A stretch of DNA of 64,000 bases from Faecalispora anaeroviscerum (GTDB taxonomy: Bacteria; Bacillota; Clostridia; Oscillospirales; Acutalibacteraceae). The stretch covers positions 2,108,001 to 2,172,000 of the forward strand of contig NZ_CANOOQ010000001.1 of NCBI RefSeq assembly GCF_947568225.1. Direction: 5' to 3'. Shown here piece by piece: positions 35,307 to 43,097 of the stretch; position 1 is the first letter of the stretch, and each line of letters opens with the position of its first letter. Position numbers and translations under genes: made by a program. The notes under the pieces were generated by a model. That model had not been told where the DNA came from. It ran no database searches and saw only the letters and a program-made list of their open reading frames with translations.

Positions 35307-35564
35307 CTAATCGTGGGAATCCTCCCCATTATTTTTTTTGGGCGCAGGGTAAGGGGGCTTTTCATCTGTCTGCCCTAACAGATAATCAATACTTGTATTA
35401 TAAAATTTTGCCAAAGCGATCAACGCCGAGCTGGGAATATCCAGCGTTCCGCTTTCATACCGAGAATAGGTTGCCTGATTAACATTCAGCATCTCTGCCA
35501 GCTGCTGTTGAGTGAAGTCATAGTCTTCCCGTAAATCTTTAATTCTCCGATACAATACTCTCAC
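35307..35564 (-). CDS. XRE-family transcriptional regulator (85 aa)
   Basis: A single Cro/C1-type HTH covers residues 6-62: LREDYDFTQQQLAEMLNVNQ and TYSRYESGTLDIPSSALIAL. A short charged tail follows. It is transcribed away from a small gene on the plus strand, and the 82-bp intergenic region holds two identical-design palindromes 25 bp apart, so it probably represses both directions. Confidence 0.9.
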   Translation of the reverse strand: MRVLYRRIKDLREDYDFTQQQLAEMLNVNQATYSRYESGTLDIPSSALIALAKFYNTSIDYLLGQTDEKPPYPAPKKNNGEDSHD

Positions 35565-35582
35565 CTCATAAGCATTTTACTT

Positions 35583-35599
35583 TATGCATTTTTTGCATA
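35583..35599. promoter_or_regulatory. Operator 1 for the XRE regulator
   Basis: TATGCA-N5-TGCATA palindrome. Its centre is 25 bp from that of operator 2. Confidence 0.65.
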
Positions 35600-35628
35600 T
35601 TGACTTTTATGCAAAAATTGCATAAAAT
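35600..35628 (+). promoter_or_regulatory. Promoter of the small XRE-associated gene
   Basis: TTGACT, 17-bp spacer, TAAAAT. Operator 2 lies inside the spacer and touches the -10, while operator 1 abuts the -35. Confidence 0.7.
35608..35624. promoter_or_regulatory. Operator 2 for the XRE regulator
   Basis: TATGCA-N5-TGCATA, the same half-sites and spacing as operator 1. It overlaps the plus-strand promoter core. Confidence 0.65.
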
Positions 35629-35646
35629 AAAGTTGAGGTGAAAAGC

Positions 35647-36036
35647 ATGCCTGATTACAAAGCCATGTACTATTCTCTGGCCGCTCAGGTCGCAAACGCA
35701 ATCGAACTGTTAATAAGCGCGCAGCAAAATGGAGAAGAATCGATATTGGAAGAAACCAGCCCTGTATTAATGCTTTATCAAACGAAAATTCCAAAGATAC
35801 CGATAAAAAAGGAAAGACCGAGTATGAAAACCCGATCTTTCCCGTTCAATGAAAGCGGAACCTTTATGTTGGGCAAGAATTACGCGTTTGCAAGAGCCTT
35901 GCCCAGATTTTTGCAGTTTTCAGCCGCTTCCTCATCCGGAGCCTCATTTGTGATCACAGTCCCGACAACCGGTACGCCATCACCCTGCAGGTCGCTGTCC
36001 CAGGTTCTCATCCACTCGCCGTCTCCCCAGCCGTAA
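35647..36036 (+). CDS. Small protein partner of the XRE gene, with unusual C-terminal extension
   Basis: MPDYKAMYYSLAAQVANAIE resembles a family of short Firmicutes proteins (MPDYK..Y..L...V..AIE..I.AQ) often next to XRE genes; usual products are about 50-70 residues. Here the frame stays open for 129 codons, crossing the flavodoxin terminator hairpin and then running antisense to the flavodoxin gene. The part beyond roughly residue 60 is Ser/Pro-rich and probably not selected. Either a frameshift removed the native stop or the tail is translated as baggage. The N-terminal half and promoter look genuine; function is unknown. Confidence 0.5.
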   Translation: MPDYKAMYYSLAAQVANAIELLISAQQNGEESILEETSPVLMLYQTKIPKIPIKKERPSMKTRSFPFNESGTFMLGKNYAFARALPRFLQFSAASSSGASFVITVPTTGTPSPCRSLSQVLIHSPSPQP

Positions 36037-36311
36037 GAGCCAAACAGAGCTACCTTCTTGGAGGAGAGCTTCTCTTTGACAGAATCGAGCATAGGCTCGA
36101 ATTCGCTTTCTTCCAGCTGCTCCGCGCCCATAGAGGGGCACCCGAATGCGATGTGCTCAAATTCATCGGCCAGCTCGGGGGTGAATTCTGCGGAAGTATA
36201 AAGCGAAACATCCGCTCCGGCTTCCCGAGCGCCATCCGCTACCAGGTTCGCCATTGCTTCTGTATTTCCTGTACCACTCCAATAGACTACTGCCAATTTT
36301 GCCATAATCAT
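35880..36311 (-). CDS. Flavodoxin
   Basis: A short-chain flavodoxin of 143 aa with the FMN phosphate loop SGTGNTEAM near residues 12-20, followed by FGSYGWGDGEWM near 94, which contacts the isoalloxazine ring. It carries low-potential electrons and substitutes for ferredoxin when iron is scarce, consistent with the adjacent iron-uptake genes. An ATG two codons later is an alternative start. A terminator-like hairpin (GAAAGA/TCTTTC) lies downstream near 35812-35845. Confidence 0.93.
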   Translation of the reverse strand: MIMAKLAVVYWSGTGNTEAMANLVADGAREAGADVSLYTSAEFTPELADEFEHIAFGCPSMGAEQLEESEFEPMLDSVKEKLSSKKVALFGSYGWGDGEWMRTWDSDLQGDGVPVVGTVITNEAPDEEAAENCKNLGKALANA

Positions 36312-36406
36312 TCACTGCCTTTCGAGTTTTTCTTTATACTGATCTTCAATCAAAATGGGGAATTGCGATTGCTGTCTCCCTTTTTAATCTCAGATTCGTA
36401 TTATCA

Positions 36407-36958
36407 TTAAGCAGCGACGGTCAGCTGAAGCACCGACCTTCCGCCGCAAAACAGCTTGGTATAAATTGCCCTGCATTTATCGATTTTTGCAAAAAAACGT
36501 TTTGCTTCGATTTCGTTGTGATATACTTTCCAGATGCCGCAGCATTTACAGTTGCGACCCTGATTTTTAATGAATTCCGCCACATCCTCGATCGGATAAC
36601 CTAAAAACAGTCCGATTTCGTGGGGGAAGGATTGGGTCAGCGCAATTCGCCGCCTCAAGTGATTCAGACAGTCCGGTAAGCTACCCTTGGGGTAACCGTA
36701 TTGGTTCAAAAAACGGATCGCCTCCGGGTGGCTCAAATCCGCCGTCAACGCAGAGGCACGGTAAACATAAATCAGTGCGCGGGCGGAGCTGTCATACAGC
36801 AATTCCAGGTATATGCCGCGTGGGTTCAGAATTTGATTCCAATATGAAATACAGTCCAGTACCGTATCTTTCTCTTCGCCAGAATAGCTGAAAAGGCTCG
36901 CCGTTTTCAGCCCGGCCAATGTGGATGCGCAATATTCTACTAAATAACGTTCCAGCAT
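36407..36958 (-). CDS. DUF3793 family protein
   Basis: 183 aa, beginning MLERYLVEYCASTLAGLKTA, with the family-typical segments LNPRGIYLELLYDSSARALIYVYR and FPHEIGLFLGYPIEDVAEFI. Several Cys occur near the middle (NCKCCGIWKVY). DUF3793 proteins are commonly encoded near flavodoxin and Feo genes in Clostridia; biochemical function is unknown. It shares orientation with the flavodoxin downstream and the DUF2325 gene upstream, consistent with one iron-responsive transcript. Confidence 0.8.
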   Translation of the reverse strand: MLERYLVEYCASTLAGLKTASLFSYSGEEKDTVLDCISYWNQILNPRGIYLELLYDSSARALIYVYRASALTADLSHPEAIRFLNQYGYPKGSLPDCLNHLRRRIALTQSFPHEIGLFLGYPIEDVAEFIKNQGRNCKCCGIWKVYHNEIEAKRFFAKIDKCRAIYTKLFCGGRSVLQLTVAA

Positions 36959-37009
36959 GATCCGATCATACCCTTCGTAAACAGGATTCGGCGCTTGGGG
37001 AATTTTCGG

Positions 37010-37291
37010 TTAGCAGCAATGCTCCGCCAGAATGTTTTTCAGTGCGCAGGAACTGCTGCTGTGAGAACGCACAACCGCCGTGCCGGTATTTTTCGTCATC
37101 TGAAGCGCACTATACACCATTTGGTGCGATACCGTGCTGGTAAAAAGAACCAGAAGATCGGGGCAGCCAATTTGTGTCTTCATATTTGCCGGCTGCTGCG
37201 TAAACACCTTGGCTTTACAGTTGAACTGCTTACATATGTCTTTGTAAGTACAAACCATGCGGTCATGGCCCCCAATAATGACAACACTCAT
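37010..37291 (-). CDS. DUF2325 family protein
   Basis: A 93-aa protein beginning MSVVIIGGHDRMVCTYKDIC, typical of the DUF2325 fold. A conserved cysteine pattern follows (CTYKDICKQFNCKAK) and the C-terminal SHSSSSCALKNIL segment matches the family. Molecular function is not established; members often lie with Feo and Fe-S genes. It is first of the DUF2325-DUF3793-flavodoxin group and its promoter overlaps a GTTAG-N6-CTAAC palindrome, implying metal-dependent repression. Confidence 0.8.
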   Translation of the reverse strand: MSVVIIGGHDRMVCTYKDICKQFNCKAKVFTQQPANMKTQIGCPDLLVLFTSTVSHQMVYSALQMTKNTGTAVVRSHSSSSCALKNILAEHCC

Positions 37292-37342
37292 ACTTTTCTT
37301 ACCATCCTTTCCTTTTAAAAACTGATATGGAATTATGTATCT

Positions 37343-37374
37343 CGTTAGTTAGTCTTGTCTAACTAACGGTTCAA
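37343..37374 (-). promoter_or_regulatory. Promoter with DtxR-family operator before DUF2325
   Basis: A 26-bp palindrome with 10-bp arms (CGTTAGTTAG / CTAACTAACG) at 37343-37368 contains GTTAG-N6-CTAAC. It covers the spacer and -10 of a promoter TTGAAC-N17-TAACTA (37346-37374). Confidence 0.7.
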
Positions 37375-37375
37375 A

Positions 37376-37404
37376 CAATAGAGTTAGCATCGCTAACTCT
37401 ATTG
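37376..37404. terminator. Hairpin after the FeoB-associated gene
   Basis: Perfect 13-bp arms CAATAGAGTTAGC / GCTAACTCTATTG with a 3-nt loop. It also contains GTTAG-N5-CTAAC, so an operator role is an alternative to termination. Confidence 0.55.
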
Positions 37405-37454
37405 TAAAATCGAACCGGTTGTTAGGGAAAACAAATCAACAGGAAAATTGCGGC

Positions 37455-37610
37455 TCACTTTTTATGGTGAGCATGCTCCTGTTCCGGGCTGCAGCAGTTG
37501 CAGCTTCCGCTGCACCCACTGCACCCACCGGATTTATGGGTACGGTAGGTTTGGTATGCAGCAAAAGCGATCCCTGCAAAAACAATGATAGAAATAATTA
37601 CAGTAGCCAT
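37455..37610 (-). CDS. FeoB-associated Cys-rich membrane peptide (51 aa)
   Basis: The gene is absent from long-ORF lists but clear by eye. It begins MATVIISIIVFAGIAFAAYQ, a single membrane helix, followed by a basic stretch (TYRTHKSGG), a Cys-rich segment (CSGCSGSCNCC) and a His-rich end (EHAHHKK). This is the FeoB-associated family that accompanies feoB in Clostridia and probably helps ferrous iron handling. It lies only 3 bp downstream of the feoB stop, so it is co-translated with the transporter. A small GCTCAC/GTGAGC hairpin overlaps its end. Confidence 0.9.
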   Translation of the reverse strand: MATVIISIIVFAGIAFAAYQTYRTHKSGGCSGCSGSCNCCSPEQEHAHHKK

Positions 37611-37613
37611 AAT

Positions 37614-39752
37614 TTACGCAGACACCTTTCTATTTAATCGTTTGCCCTCAGAATTTGTGTCGGCCGGTTTGCGTACTAAGAGATAAATCAGCGCGGCAAT
37701 CAGAACAAATGCTACCGCGGTCCAGAATCCAAATCCGCCGCCGCTCAGCAGGCTGCCAGTCTGGTAAATGATGAGCGCAATCACATAAGCAAACAAGGTC
37801 TGATACCCCACGGAGAATAGGGTCCATTTTGCGGAACCCAACTCAGTGCGGGCCGCACCCATTGCAGCGAAGCAGGGAGCGCAAAGCAGATTGAACGCGA
37901 GGAACGCATAGGCAGCCAGAGGAGAAACAGCAGCCTGCAGATTGCCCCATACTTCCGCGCCATCCTCGGCAACCTCAGCGAAACCGAACAGAATACCGAA
38001 GGTGCCAACCACGTTTTCTTTCGCGATCAGGCCAGTAATGGTGGCAACCGCAAACTTCCAATTGTCAAAGCCAAGCGGGGCAAACAGCGGGGCAATTGCG
38101 TTGCCAAGCGTCGCCAACATGGAATCCTCAATGTCTACCATCTGCATACTCCAGCTGAAGGTGCTGAGGAACCAAACCAGAACGGTAGCCAGCAGAATAA
38201 TTGTAGCAGCCTTTTTGATGAAGGACTTTCCACGATCCCACATGTGAATCAAAACGCCCTTCGCTCCTGGCACGTGGTAAGAGGGAAGCTCCATAACGAA
38301 CGGAGCAGGATCGCCGGAAAACACATGGGTCTTTTTCAGAATAATACCGGAAGAGATAATCCCGAAAATCCCAAGAAAGTAAGCGGAGGGGCCAACCCAA
38401 GAGGAATCGGGGAACATAGCACCGGCAATCAGCGCGATAATCGGCAGCTTGGCACTGCACGGAATAAACGTTGTGGTAATAATCGTCAGCCTACGGTCAT
38501 GGTCGTTCTCAATGGTACGGGAAGCCATGATGCCGGGAACGCCGCAGCCGGTGCCGATCAAAATCGGTATGAAGGATTTACCCGACAAGCCGAAGCGGCG
38601 GAAGATACGGTCCATAATGAACGCAATACGCGCCATGTAGCCGCAGTCTTCCAAGATAGCAAGGAAGAAGAACATGGTGAGCATTTGAGGTAAAAAGCCG
38701 AGAACGGCGCCCACACCGGCAAGGATACCGTCTACAATTAAAGAAATCAGCCAGTCTGCGGTTTCCAAAGAGACAAGGAAGCTTTCAATGGCGGGCGGAA
38801 TCACGTCACCAAACAGGGTGTCATTTACCCAGTCGGTCATTGCGGTGCCAACGGTGGAAATAGAAATATAATACACAAACCACATTACCAGCGCGAAGAT
38901 TGGCAGAGCCAGAAAACGGTTGGTGACAATACGGTCGATTTTATCGGAGGGAGTTAGGCCAACCAGCTTTTTGTGGTAGGATTTCTGAATTACCTTGGCA
39001 ATATATTCATACCGCTCATTCGTGATGATCGATTCGGTATCGTCATCAAGCTCGGTTTCACACTTGGTAATGATCGTTTCGAGCTTGGCACGATCCGCTT
39101 CGGAAAGCTTGGCCTCGGCCAGCATTTTCTCGTCCCGCTCAAACAGCTTGATAGACAGCCAGCGCTTGGGCGCATTTTTCAGCGCAGCAGGAAACTGCTG
39201 AGTAATCTGCTGAAGAGCTGTTTCCACCTGATTTCCAAAGGTAGCGGCAATCGCGTGGGGCTTCTGCTCCGCAGCGCTCAAAGCAACAGAAATCAGCTCT
39301 TTGGTACCTTCCCCCTTCAGAGCGGAAATTTCCACCACCGGGCAGCCAAAAGCATCGCCGAGCTTTTTAGAATCAATGGTATCGCCGTTCTTGCGGACAA
39401 TATCCATCATATTCAAAGCCAGAACCACCGGCAGACCCATCTCCACCAGCTGAGTGGTCAGGTACAGGTTGCGCTCCAGATTGGAAGCATCCACCAGATT
39501 GACGATGACATCCGGATTTTCATGAATTAAGTAATTGCGGGTAACAACTTCCTCCAGAGTGTAGGGAGAAAGGGAGTAAATACCAGGCAGGTCGGTGACG
39601 ATAACGTCTTTATGTCCCCTGAGCTTTCCTTCCTTTTTCTCAACCGTTACTCCGGGCCAGTTACCCACATACTGAGATGATCCGGTCAACTCGTTGAACA
39701 GAGTGGTTTTACCACAGTTCGGGTTGCCCGCAAGCGCTAATTTTATAGACAT
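37614..39752 (-). CDS. feoB: Ferrous iron transport protein B (FeoB)
   Basis: The main Fe(II) permease of anaerobes. The N-terminal G domain has G1 GNPNCGKT (9-16), a G2 threonine near 36, G3 DLPG (54-57) and G4 NMMD (114-117). The helical guanine-dissociation-inhibitor region follows. The C-terminal membrane part has two Gate motifs, including VGAVLGFLPQMLTMFF and IPILIGTGCGVPGIMASR. 712 aa is normal. It sits between two feoA genes upstream and the Cys-rich peptide downstream, all predicted to be under a DtxR-type repressor. Confidence 0.97.
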   Translation of the reverse strand: MSIKLALAGNPNCGKTTLFNELTGSSQYVGNWPGVTVEKKEGKLRGHKDVIVTDLPGIYSLSPYTLEEVVTRNYLIHENPDVIVNLVDASNLERNLYLTTQLVEMGLPVVLALNMMDIVRKNGDTIDSKKLGDAFGCPVVEISALKGEGTKELISVALSAAEQKPHAIAATFGNQVETALQQITQQFPAALKNAPKRWLSIKLFERDEKMLAEAKLSEADRAKLETIITKCETELDDDTESIITNERYEYIAKVIQKSYHKKLVGLTPSDKIDRIVTNRFLALPIFALVMWFVYYISISTVGTAMTDWVNDTLFGDVIPPAIESFLVSLETADWLISLIVDGILAGVGAVLGFLPQMLTMFFFLAILEDCGYMARIAFIMDRIFRRFGLSGKSFIPILIGTGCGVPGIMASRTIENDHDRRLTIITTTFIPCSAKLPIIALIAGAMFPDSSWVGPSAYFLGIFGIISSGIILKKTHVFSGDPAPFVMELPSYHVPGAKGVLIHMWDRGKSFIKKAATIILLATVLVWFLSTFSWSMQMVDIEDSMLATLGNAIAPLFAPLGFDNWKFAVATITGLIAKENVVGTFGILFGFAEVAEDGAEVWGNLQAAVSPLAAYAFLAFNLLCAPCFAAMGAARTELGSAKWTLFSVGYQTLFAYVIALIIYQTGSLLSGGGFGFWTAVAFVLIAALIYLLVRKPADTNSEGKRLNRKVSA

Positions 39753-39830
39753 GTTTCGTTCCTCCTCGTTTTGATGCGGAAGTCTTGACTAACACCGTGC
39801 CGCCTGACGACCCACTATATGGGCATCCGG

Positions 39831-40052
39831 TCATTCCACTTCAATCAATTCCGCGTCCGCTTTGCGCAGGCTCAGTTCGTAATCCCGAACCTTCACTTCA
39901 ATCGGATCCCCCAGCGGGGCAACTTTACGCACGAAAACCTGGGCGCCTTTCGTAATGCCCATGTCCATAATCCTGCGTTTCACGGCGCCGGTTCCGTGGA
40001 GCTTTACCACGGTAACGGTTTCCCCGAGCCTTACCTCCTTCAACGTCTTCAT
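39831..40052 (-). CDS. feoA: Ferrous iron transport protein A (FeoA), copy nearer feoB
   Basis: A 73-aa SH3-like protein. TLKEVRLGETVTVVKLHG and RRIMDMGITKGAQVFVRKVA are classical FeoA features. FeoA is cytosolic and is thought to assist FeoB. The ATG at 40052 has GAGG close upstream; a TTG one codon earlier is possible. It lies 78 bp from feoB and 25 bp from the other feoA. Confidence 0.92.
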   Translation of the reverse strand: MKTLKEVRLGETVTVVKLHGTGAVKRRIMDMGITKGAQVFVRKVAPLGDPIEVKVRDYELSLRKADAELIEVE

Positions 40053-40077
40053 CAAGCCTCAACCTCTTTCCTTATAT

Positions 40078-40287
40078 TCATATCATGATTCGATTTGCCA
40101 TAGATTTATCCAGGGCTACTCGTGTATCTTTGATATTTAAAATCATGTTGCCGGCAATCTCGCTAATCACCGTAACGCTCTCGCCCTCTACAAACCCCAA
40201 AGTAGCAAGGAAACGGCGAACTTCATCTTTGCCGGTCACTCTTTTAATCAAATTTTTTTCTCCAGCTTTAGCCATTGTCAGCGGCAT
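40078..40287 (-). CDS. feoA: FeoA-domain protein, first gene of the feo operon
   Basis: 69 aa: MPLTMAKAGEKNLIKRVTGK then VRRFLATLGFVEGESVTVIS and GNMILNIKDTRVALDKSMAN, a FeoA domain divergent from the second copy. Two tandem FeoA proteins before FeoB are common in Clostridia and may not be interchangeable. GGGAGG lies 7 nt upstream of the ATG. The operator-promoter region is about 60 bp upstream. Confidence 0.9.
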   Translation of the reverse strand: MPLTMAKAGEKNLIKRVTGKDEVRRFLATLGFVEGESVTVISEIAGNMILNIKDTRVALDKSMANRIMI

Positions 40288-40348
40288 ATGAATACCTCCC
40301 AGGCAAATTGTATTTTGCCGTCTTCGGTTTTATGATTAATCGAACAAA

Positions 40349-40364
40349 GTTAGCGAATACTAAC
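40349..40364 (-). promoter_or_regulatory. DtxR-family operator 1 at the feo promoter
   Basis: GTTAG-CGAATA-CTAAC palindrome, located just downstream of the -10. It has the same half-sites and 6-nt spacing as the DUF2325 site. Confidence 0.7.
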
Positions 40365-40377
40365 CTTTTGCGTATTT

Positions 40378-40406
40378 AGTTTATCATAGCTAACGAAACA
40401 TGTCAA
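40378..40406 (-). promoter_or_regulatory. feo operon promoter with operator 2
   Basis: TTGACA (40401-40406), 17-bp spacer, TAAACT (40378-40383) on the minus strand. A second, imperfect operator GTTTA-N6-CTAAC (40379-40394) covers the spacer and -10. Confidence 0.75.
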
Positions 40407-40462
40407 TTGCCTGTCAGTAATATTTTGCGATAAAAGTCAACAAAATGCGGCTTTTTGGAGCG

Positions 40463-40512
40463 TTGTAAAAAGTGCAGGTTTATGGTATAATAGCCGCAAA
40501 CGGCTATTATAC
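40463..40512 (+). promoter_or_regulatory. Promoter and palindrome of the DtxR-family gene
   Basis: TTGTAA-N17-TATAAT with extended TG. The -10 lies in the left arm of a perfect 12-bp inverted repeat (GTATAATAGCCG-CAAA-CGGCTATTATAC, 40485-40512), which could be an operator or a 5' transcript hairpin. Confidence 0.6.
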
Positions 40513-40588
40513 TATTAATTTACAAATATACCACAACGGCGCGATGCCCCTATGGTATAAAATAACGATTTCGAAAGGGGGAGTTTGC

Positions 40589-40996
40589 GTGAAAATACAG
40601 GAATCCGCGGAAAATTATCTGGAGACGATTCTGGTCCTGAAAAACCTTAGGGGAGATGTTCGTTCCATTGATATTGCCAATGAAATGAATTTTTCCAGGC
40701 CCAGCGTGAGCCATGCGATGAAACAGTTTCGAGAGAATGGCCTAATTACGATGGATGATACCGGATACATTGAGCTGACGGAAAGCGGCCGAGAGATTGC
40801 GGAGCGAATCTACGAAAGGCATACCCTGTTATCGGAATTGTTGATGACTCTTGGCGTGGAGGAAACTGTTGCCAAGGAGGATGCCTGCCGCCTGGAGCAT
40901 GCGATCAGCGCAGAGAGCTTTCAGAAGCTGCGGGAATACTGGAACCGTCACCAGAAAGCACGCGATGATGCGGAGCAGCGCCCCACCGGGGAATGA
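40589..40996 (+). CDS. DtxR/MntR-family metal-dependent regulator
   Basis: A winged HTH occupies residues 1-60 (IQESAENYLETILVLKN, then SIDIANEMNFSRPSVSHAMK), followed by the metal-binding dimerisation domain (HTLLSELLMTLGVEETVAKEDACRLEH). The 135-aa length without a C-terminal SH3 domain resembles MntR, but divergent placement from feoAAB and matching palindromes favour iron control. The start is GTG 40589 behind AAAGGGGGAG; a longer frame from 40472 would begin inside the promoter palindrome. Confidence 0.92.
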   Translation: MKIQESAENYLETILVLKNLRGDVRSIDIANEMNFSRPSVSHAMKQFRENGLITMDDTGYIELTESGREIAERIYERHTLLSELLMTLGVEETVAKEDACRLEHAISAESFQKLREYWNRHQKARDDAEQRPTGE

Positions 40997-41031
40997 ATGC
41001 TGTCCCGGTTTATAATATGAAACGAAAAGAG

Positions 41032-41062
41032 AAAACTCTCCGCTTTGTCCGCGGAGAGTTTT
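41032..41062 (+). terminator. Terminator of the DtxR-family gene
   Basis: Perfect 12-bp arms AAAACTCTCCGC / GCGGAGAGTTTT with T6. Confidence 0.85.
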
Positions 41063-41235
41063 TTGCGCCCTGAACTGCCCAATTCTACCGCCCTACCCCT
41101 TCCCGATATGCGCACGGTATCTTCCCTGCCTGATCGGATTCCGACCGCTCTTTTGGACAGCAACCGGTAATTTTGTTTTCAACAATTTGTTAACTCACAG
41201 TTGAAAACGTTTTTCGTTCTACTATTTGTTTCAAA

Positions 41236-41271
41236 AAACGGCCGGAACCGAACCCTCGGTACCGGCCGTTT
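41236..41271 (-). terminator. Terminator of the HD-GYP gene
   Basis: AAACGGCCGG-a-ACCGA stem with its complement, then T6 on the minus strand. Confidence 0.85.
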
Positions 41272-41283
41272 GCTCGCGTTCGC

Positions 41284-41892
41284 TTACTGCGCCGCGGTTT
41301 GCAGCTTCTGCATGGTGTACCAGTGTTGCAGAACCAGTTCCGCAACAGCCGGGTCGTACATCACGCCGATATTTTTCTCGATCTCATACCGGCAGGTTTG
41401 GTCGGACAAAGAATCCCGGTAAGCACGTTTGCTCTTCATTGCGTCAAACGAATCGCACACGGCAATAATACGAGCCTCCAACGGAATCTGTTCACCGGAG
41501 AGTCCATTGGGGTAGCCTGTCCCGTCATAGCGCTCATGGTGGCACCACACAATATAGGCAATATCCTCTGTGGAAGCCGACTGCATTAGCATGCCCGCAC
41601 CCAATGCCGGATGCTGCTTCATAATGACCCATTCCTTCATTGTAAGGCTTCCATTTTTTTGAAGAATTGCATCGGGAATACCAATTTTGCCGATGTCGTG
41701 TGCGCTCGCGGCCCAATACACATTCCTGCACTGCTCGGAGGGAAGCCCCAGATGGTGGGCAACAAAATAACTGGTGCGGGCCACCCGAAGAGAATGGCAA
41801 ACCGTGTAAAGATCGTGATCACCAAGCATTTGTGTCTGACGTTTTACAATCTCGTAGTAATCCTGAGCAGGTGTTGAGAAATTCGCTTCCAT
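41284..41892 (-). CDS. HD-GYP domain protein (putative cyclic-di-GMP phosphodiesterase)
   Basis: A stand-alone HD-GYP domain of 202 aa with the catalytic HDIGK at 65-69 and the full HHERYDGTGYP motif at 118-128, plus His33 and His94 as further metal ligands. Such proteins hydrolyse c-di-GMP to pGpG or GMP. No receiver or sensory domain is attached, so activity is probably set by expression or partners. The start is the ATG with GAGG 8 nt upstream; a 224-codon frame starts earlier without a ribosome site. Confidence 0.9.
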   Translation of the reverse strand: MEANFSTPAQDYYEIVKRQTQMLGDHDLYTVCHSLRVARTSYFVAHHLGLPSEQCRNVYWAASAHDIGKIGIPDAILQKNGSLTMKEWVIMKQHPALGAGMLMQSASTEDIAYIVWCHHERYDGTGYPNGLSGEQIPLEARIIAVCDSFDAMKSKRAYRDSLSDQTCRYEIEKNIGVMYDPAVAELVLQHWYTMQKLQTAAQ

Positions 41893-42119
41893 GCTGAAAA
41901 CCTCATAATTAAAGAGTATTTCATAATCTGTCGGATAGTAAAACATTCTGTACAACAAGGCAGAAACACCCCAAAAGGGATGCTCCTCATTGATTATTCC
42001 CGATTGGATCGGGAATAATCACGCAGCGGCCACCTGTACTCTAAAATATAGATCAAAAAACAGCTTTCTATACACATATCTAAAAACAGTTTTATGTTTC
42101 TCCGGAAACCGAACTGTTT

Positions 42120-43097
42120 TTAGAATCGACCCGCTCCGCCGCCGCTGCTTCCGCCGCCTCCGCCGCTGAAACCACCACCGCCGCCAAAACCGCCGCCGCC
42201 ACCAAAGCCTCCGAAACCGCCGCCGAACCATCCACCGTGGTCATCGTGATCATCGTGATGATGGTCGTGATCATCCGGGGGTGGGAAGCCGCCGGGCCGA
42301 TTGGAACCCCACCGGTTACCCCACATGCTGCCCATTAAAAACGGCCAGAACCAGGAGCCGCCGCGAGAATACCCGCCGCCGTATCCGCCGCCATACGGGG
42401 GGTATCCGCCATACCGGCGCCTGCGGGAAAAGATGGAGCTGAATATAACAAACAGGACGATCAGCATGAAAATTGATCCAATCATACTGCCGGAGCCGCC
42501 GGAATGGGTGCTGTGCTGTTGATTCACTCCGCCGCCGCCCTGGTACTCTGCGGCAGGATCTGGAAGGGCTCCGGCAGTACTGGAAATAGAAACATTGTAA
42601 TAACTTTCATACCAGTTTACCAGCGCGGTAAACATTTTCTGAACACCCGCGTCGTAATCCTTTGCGGCAAAATTCGGCTCCAGATATTCGTTGAGCATCT
42701 GCTTCAACACGCCGGCGGACAAATCATCTTCAATCCCATAGCCGGGAATCACACGGTAATTGTCCTCACCAATTGCCAGCAACAGCAAAACGCCGTTGTT
42801 CTTTTCTTTAGAGCCGATCTTCCACTGATTAAACATTGCATAGCCGTAATCAGAAATATCTGCGTTGTCCAGAAAATCCACCGTCGTTACGACAATCTGC
42901 CCGCCGGTTTCCTGATTCAGCTTTACATTGGCAGACATGATGCCGTTCTTCGTGGCGTCACTGAGCACACCGGCAAAATCATTCACGTAAAACTGACTGG
43001 TTGGCTCCGGTATGCTGATCTCCGCCGAAGCAGGCAGAGCGAACAGCACCGACAAAAGCACCGTTAGTACCAAAAGCACACTGACGCGCTTTTTCAT
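42120..43097 (-). CDS. TPM-domain protein with signal peptide and Gly-rich tail (YgcG-like)
   Basis: A signal peptide (MKKRVSVLLVLTVLLSVLFA, cleavage near PASA) precedes a TPM domain: FYVNDFAGVLSDATKNGIM, then VVTTVDFLDNADISDYGY and NGVLLLLAIGEDNYRVIPGYG. A membrane helix lies near residue 215-232. It is followed by an Arg/Tyr/Gly segment, a His/Asp-rich patch and a Gly/Ser-rich tail, so the domain is extracytoplasmic with a cytosolic tail. Its ATG overlaps the LemA-like stop. TPM and LemA proteins recur together in membrane-stress loci; their exact role is unclear. Confidence 0.88.
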   Translation of the reverse strand: MKKRVSVLLVLTVLLSVLFALPASAEISIPEPTSQFYVNDFAGVLSDATKNGIMSANVKLNQETGGQIVVTTVDFLDNADISDYGYAMFNQWKIGSKEKNNGVLLLLAIGEDNYRVIPGYGIEDDLSAGVLKQMLNEYLEPNFAAKDYDAGVQKMFTALVNWYESYYNVSISSTAGALPDPAAEYQGGGGVNQQHSTHSGGSGSMIGSIFMLIVLFVIFSSIFSRRRRYGGYPPYGGGYGGGYSRGGSWFWPFLMGSMWGNRWGSNRPGGFPPPDDHDHHHDDHDDHGGWFGGGFGGFGGGGGFGGGGGFSGGGGGSSGGGAGRF

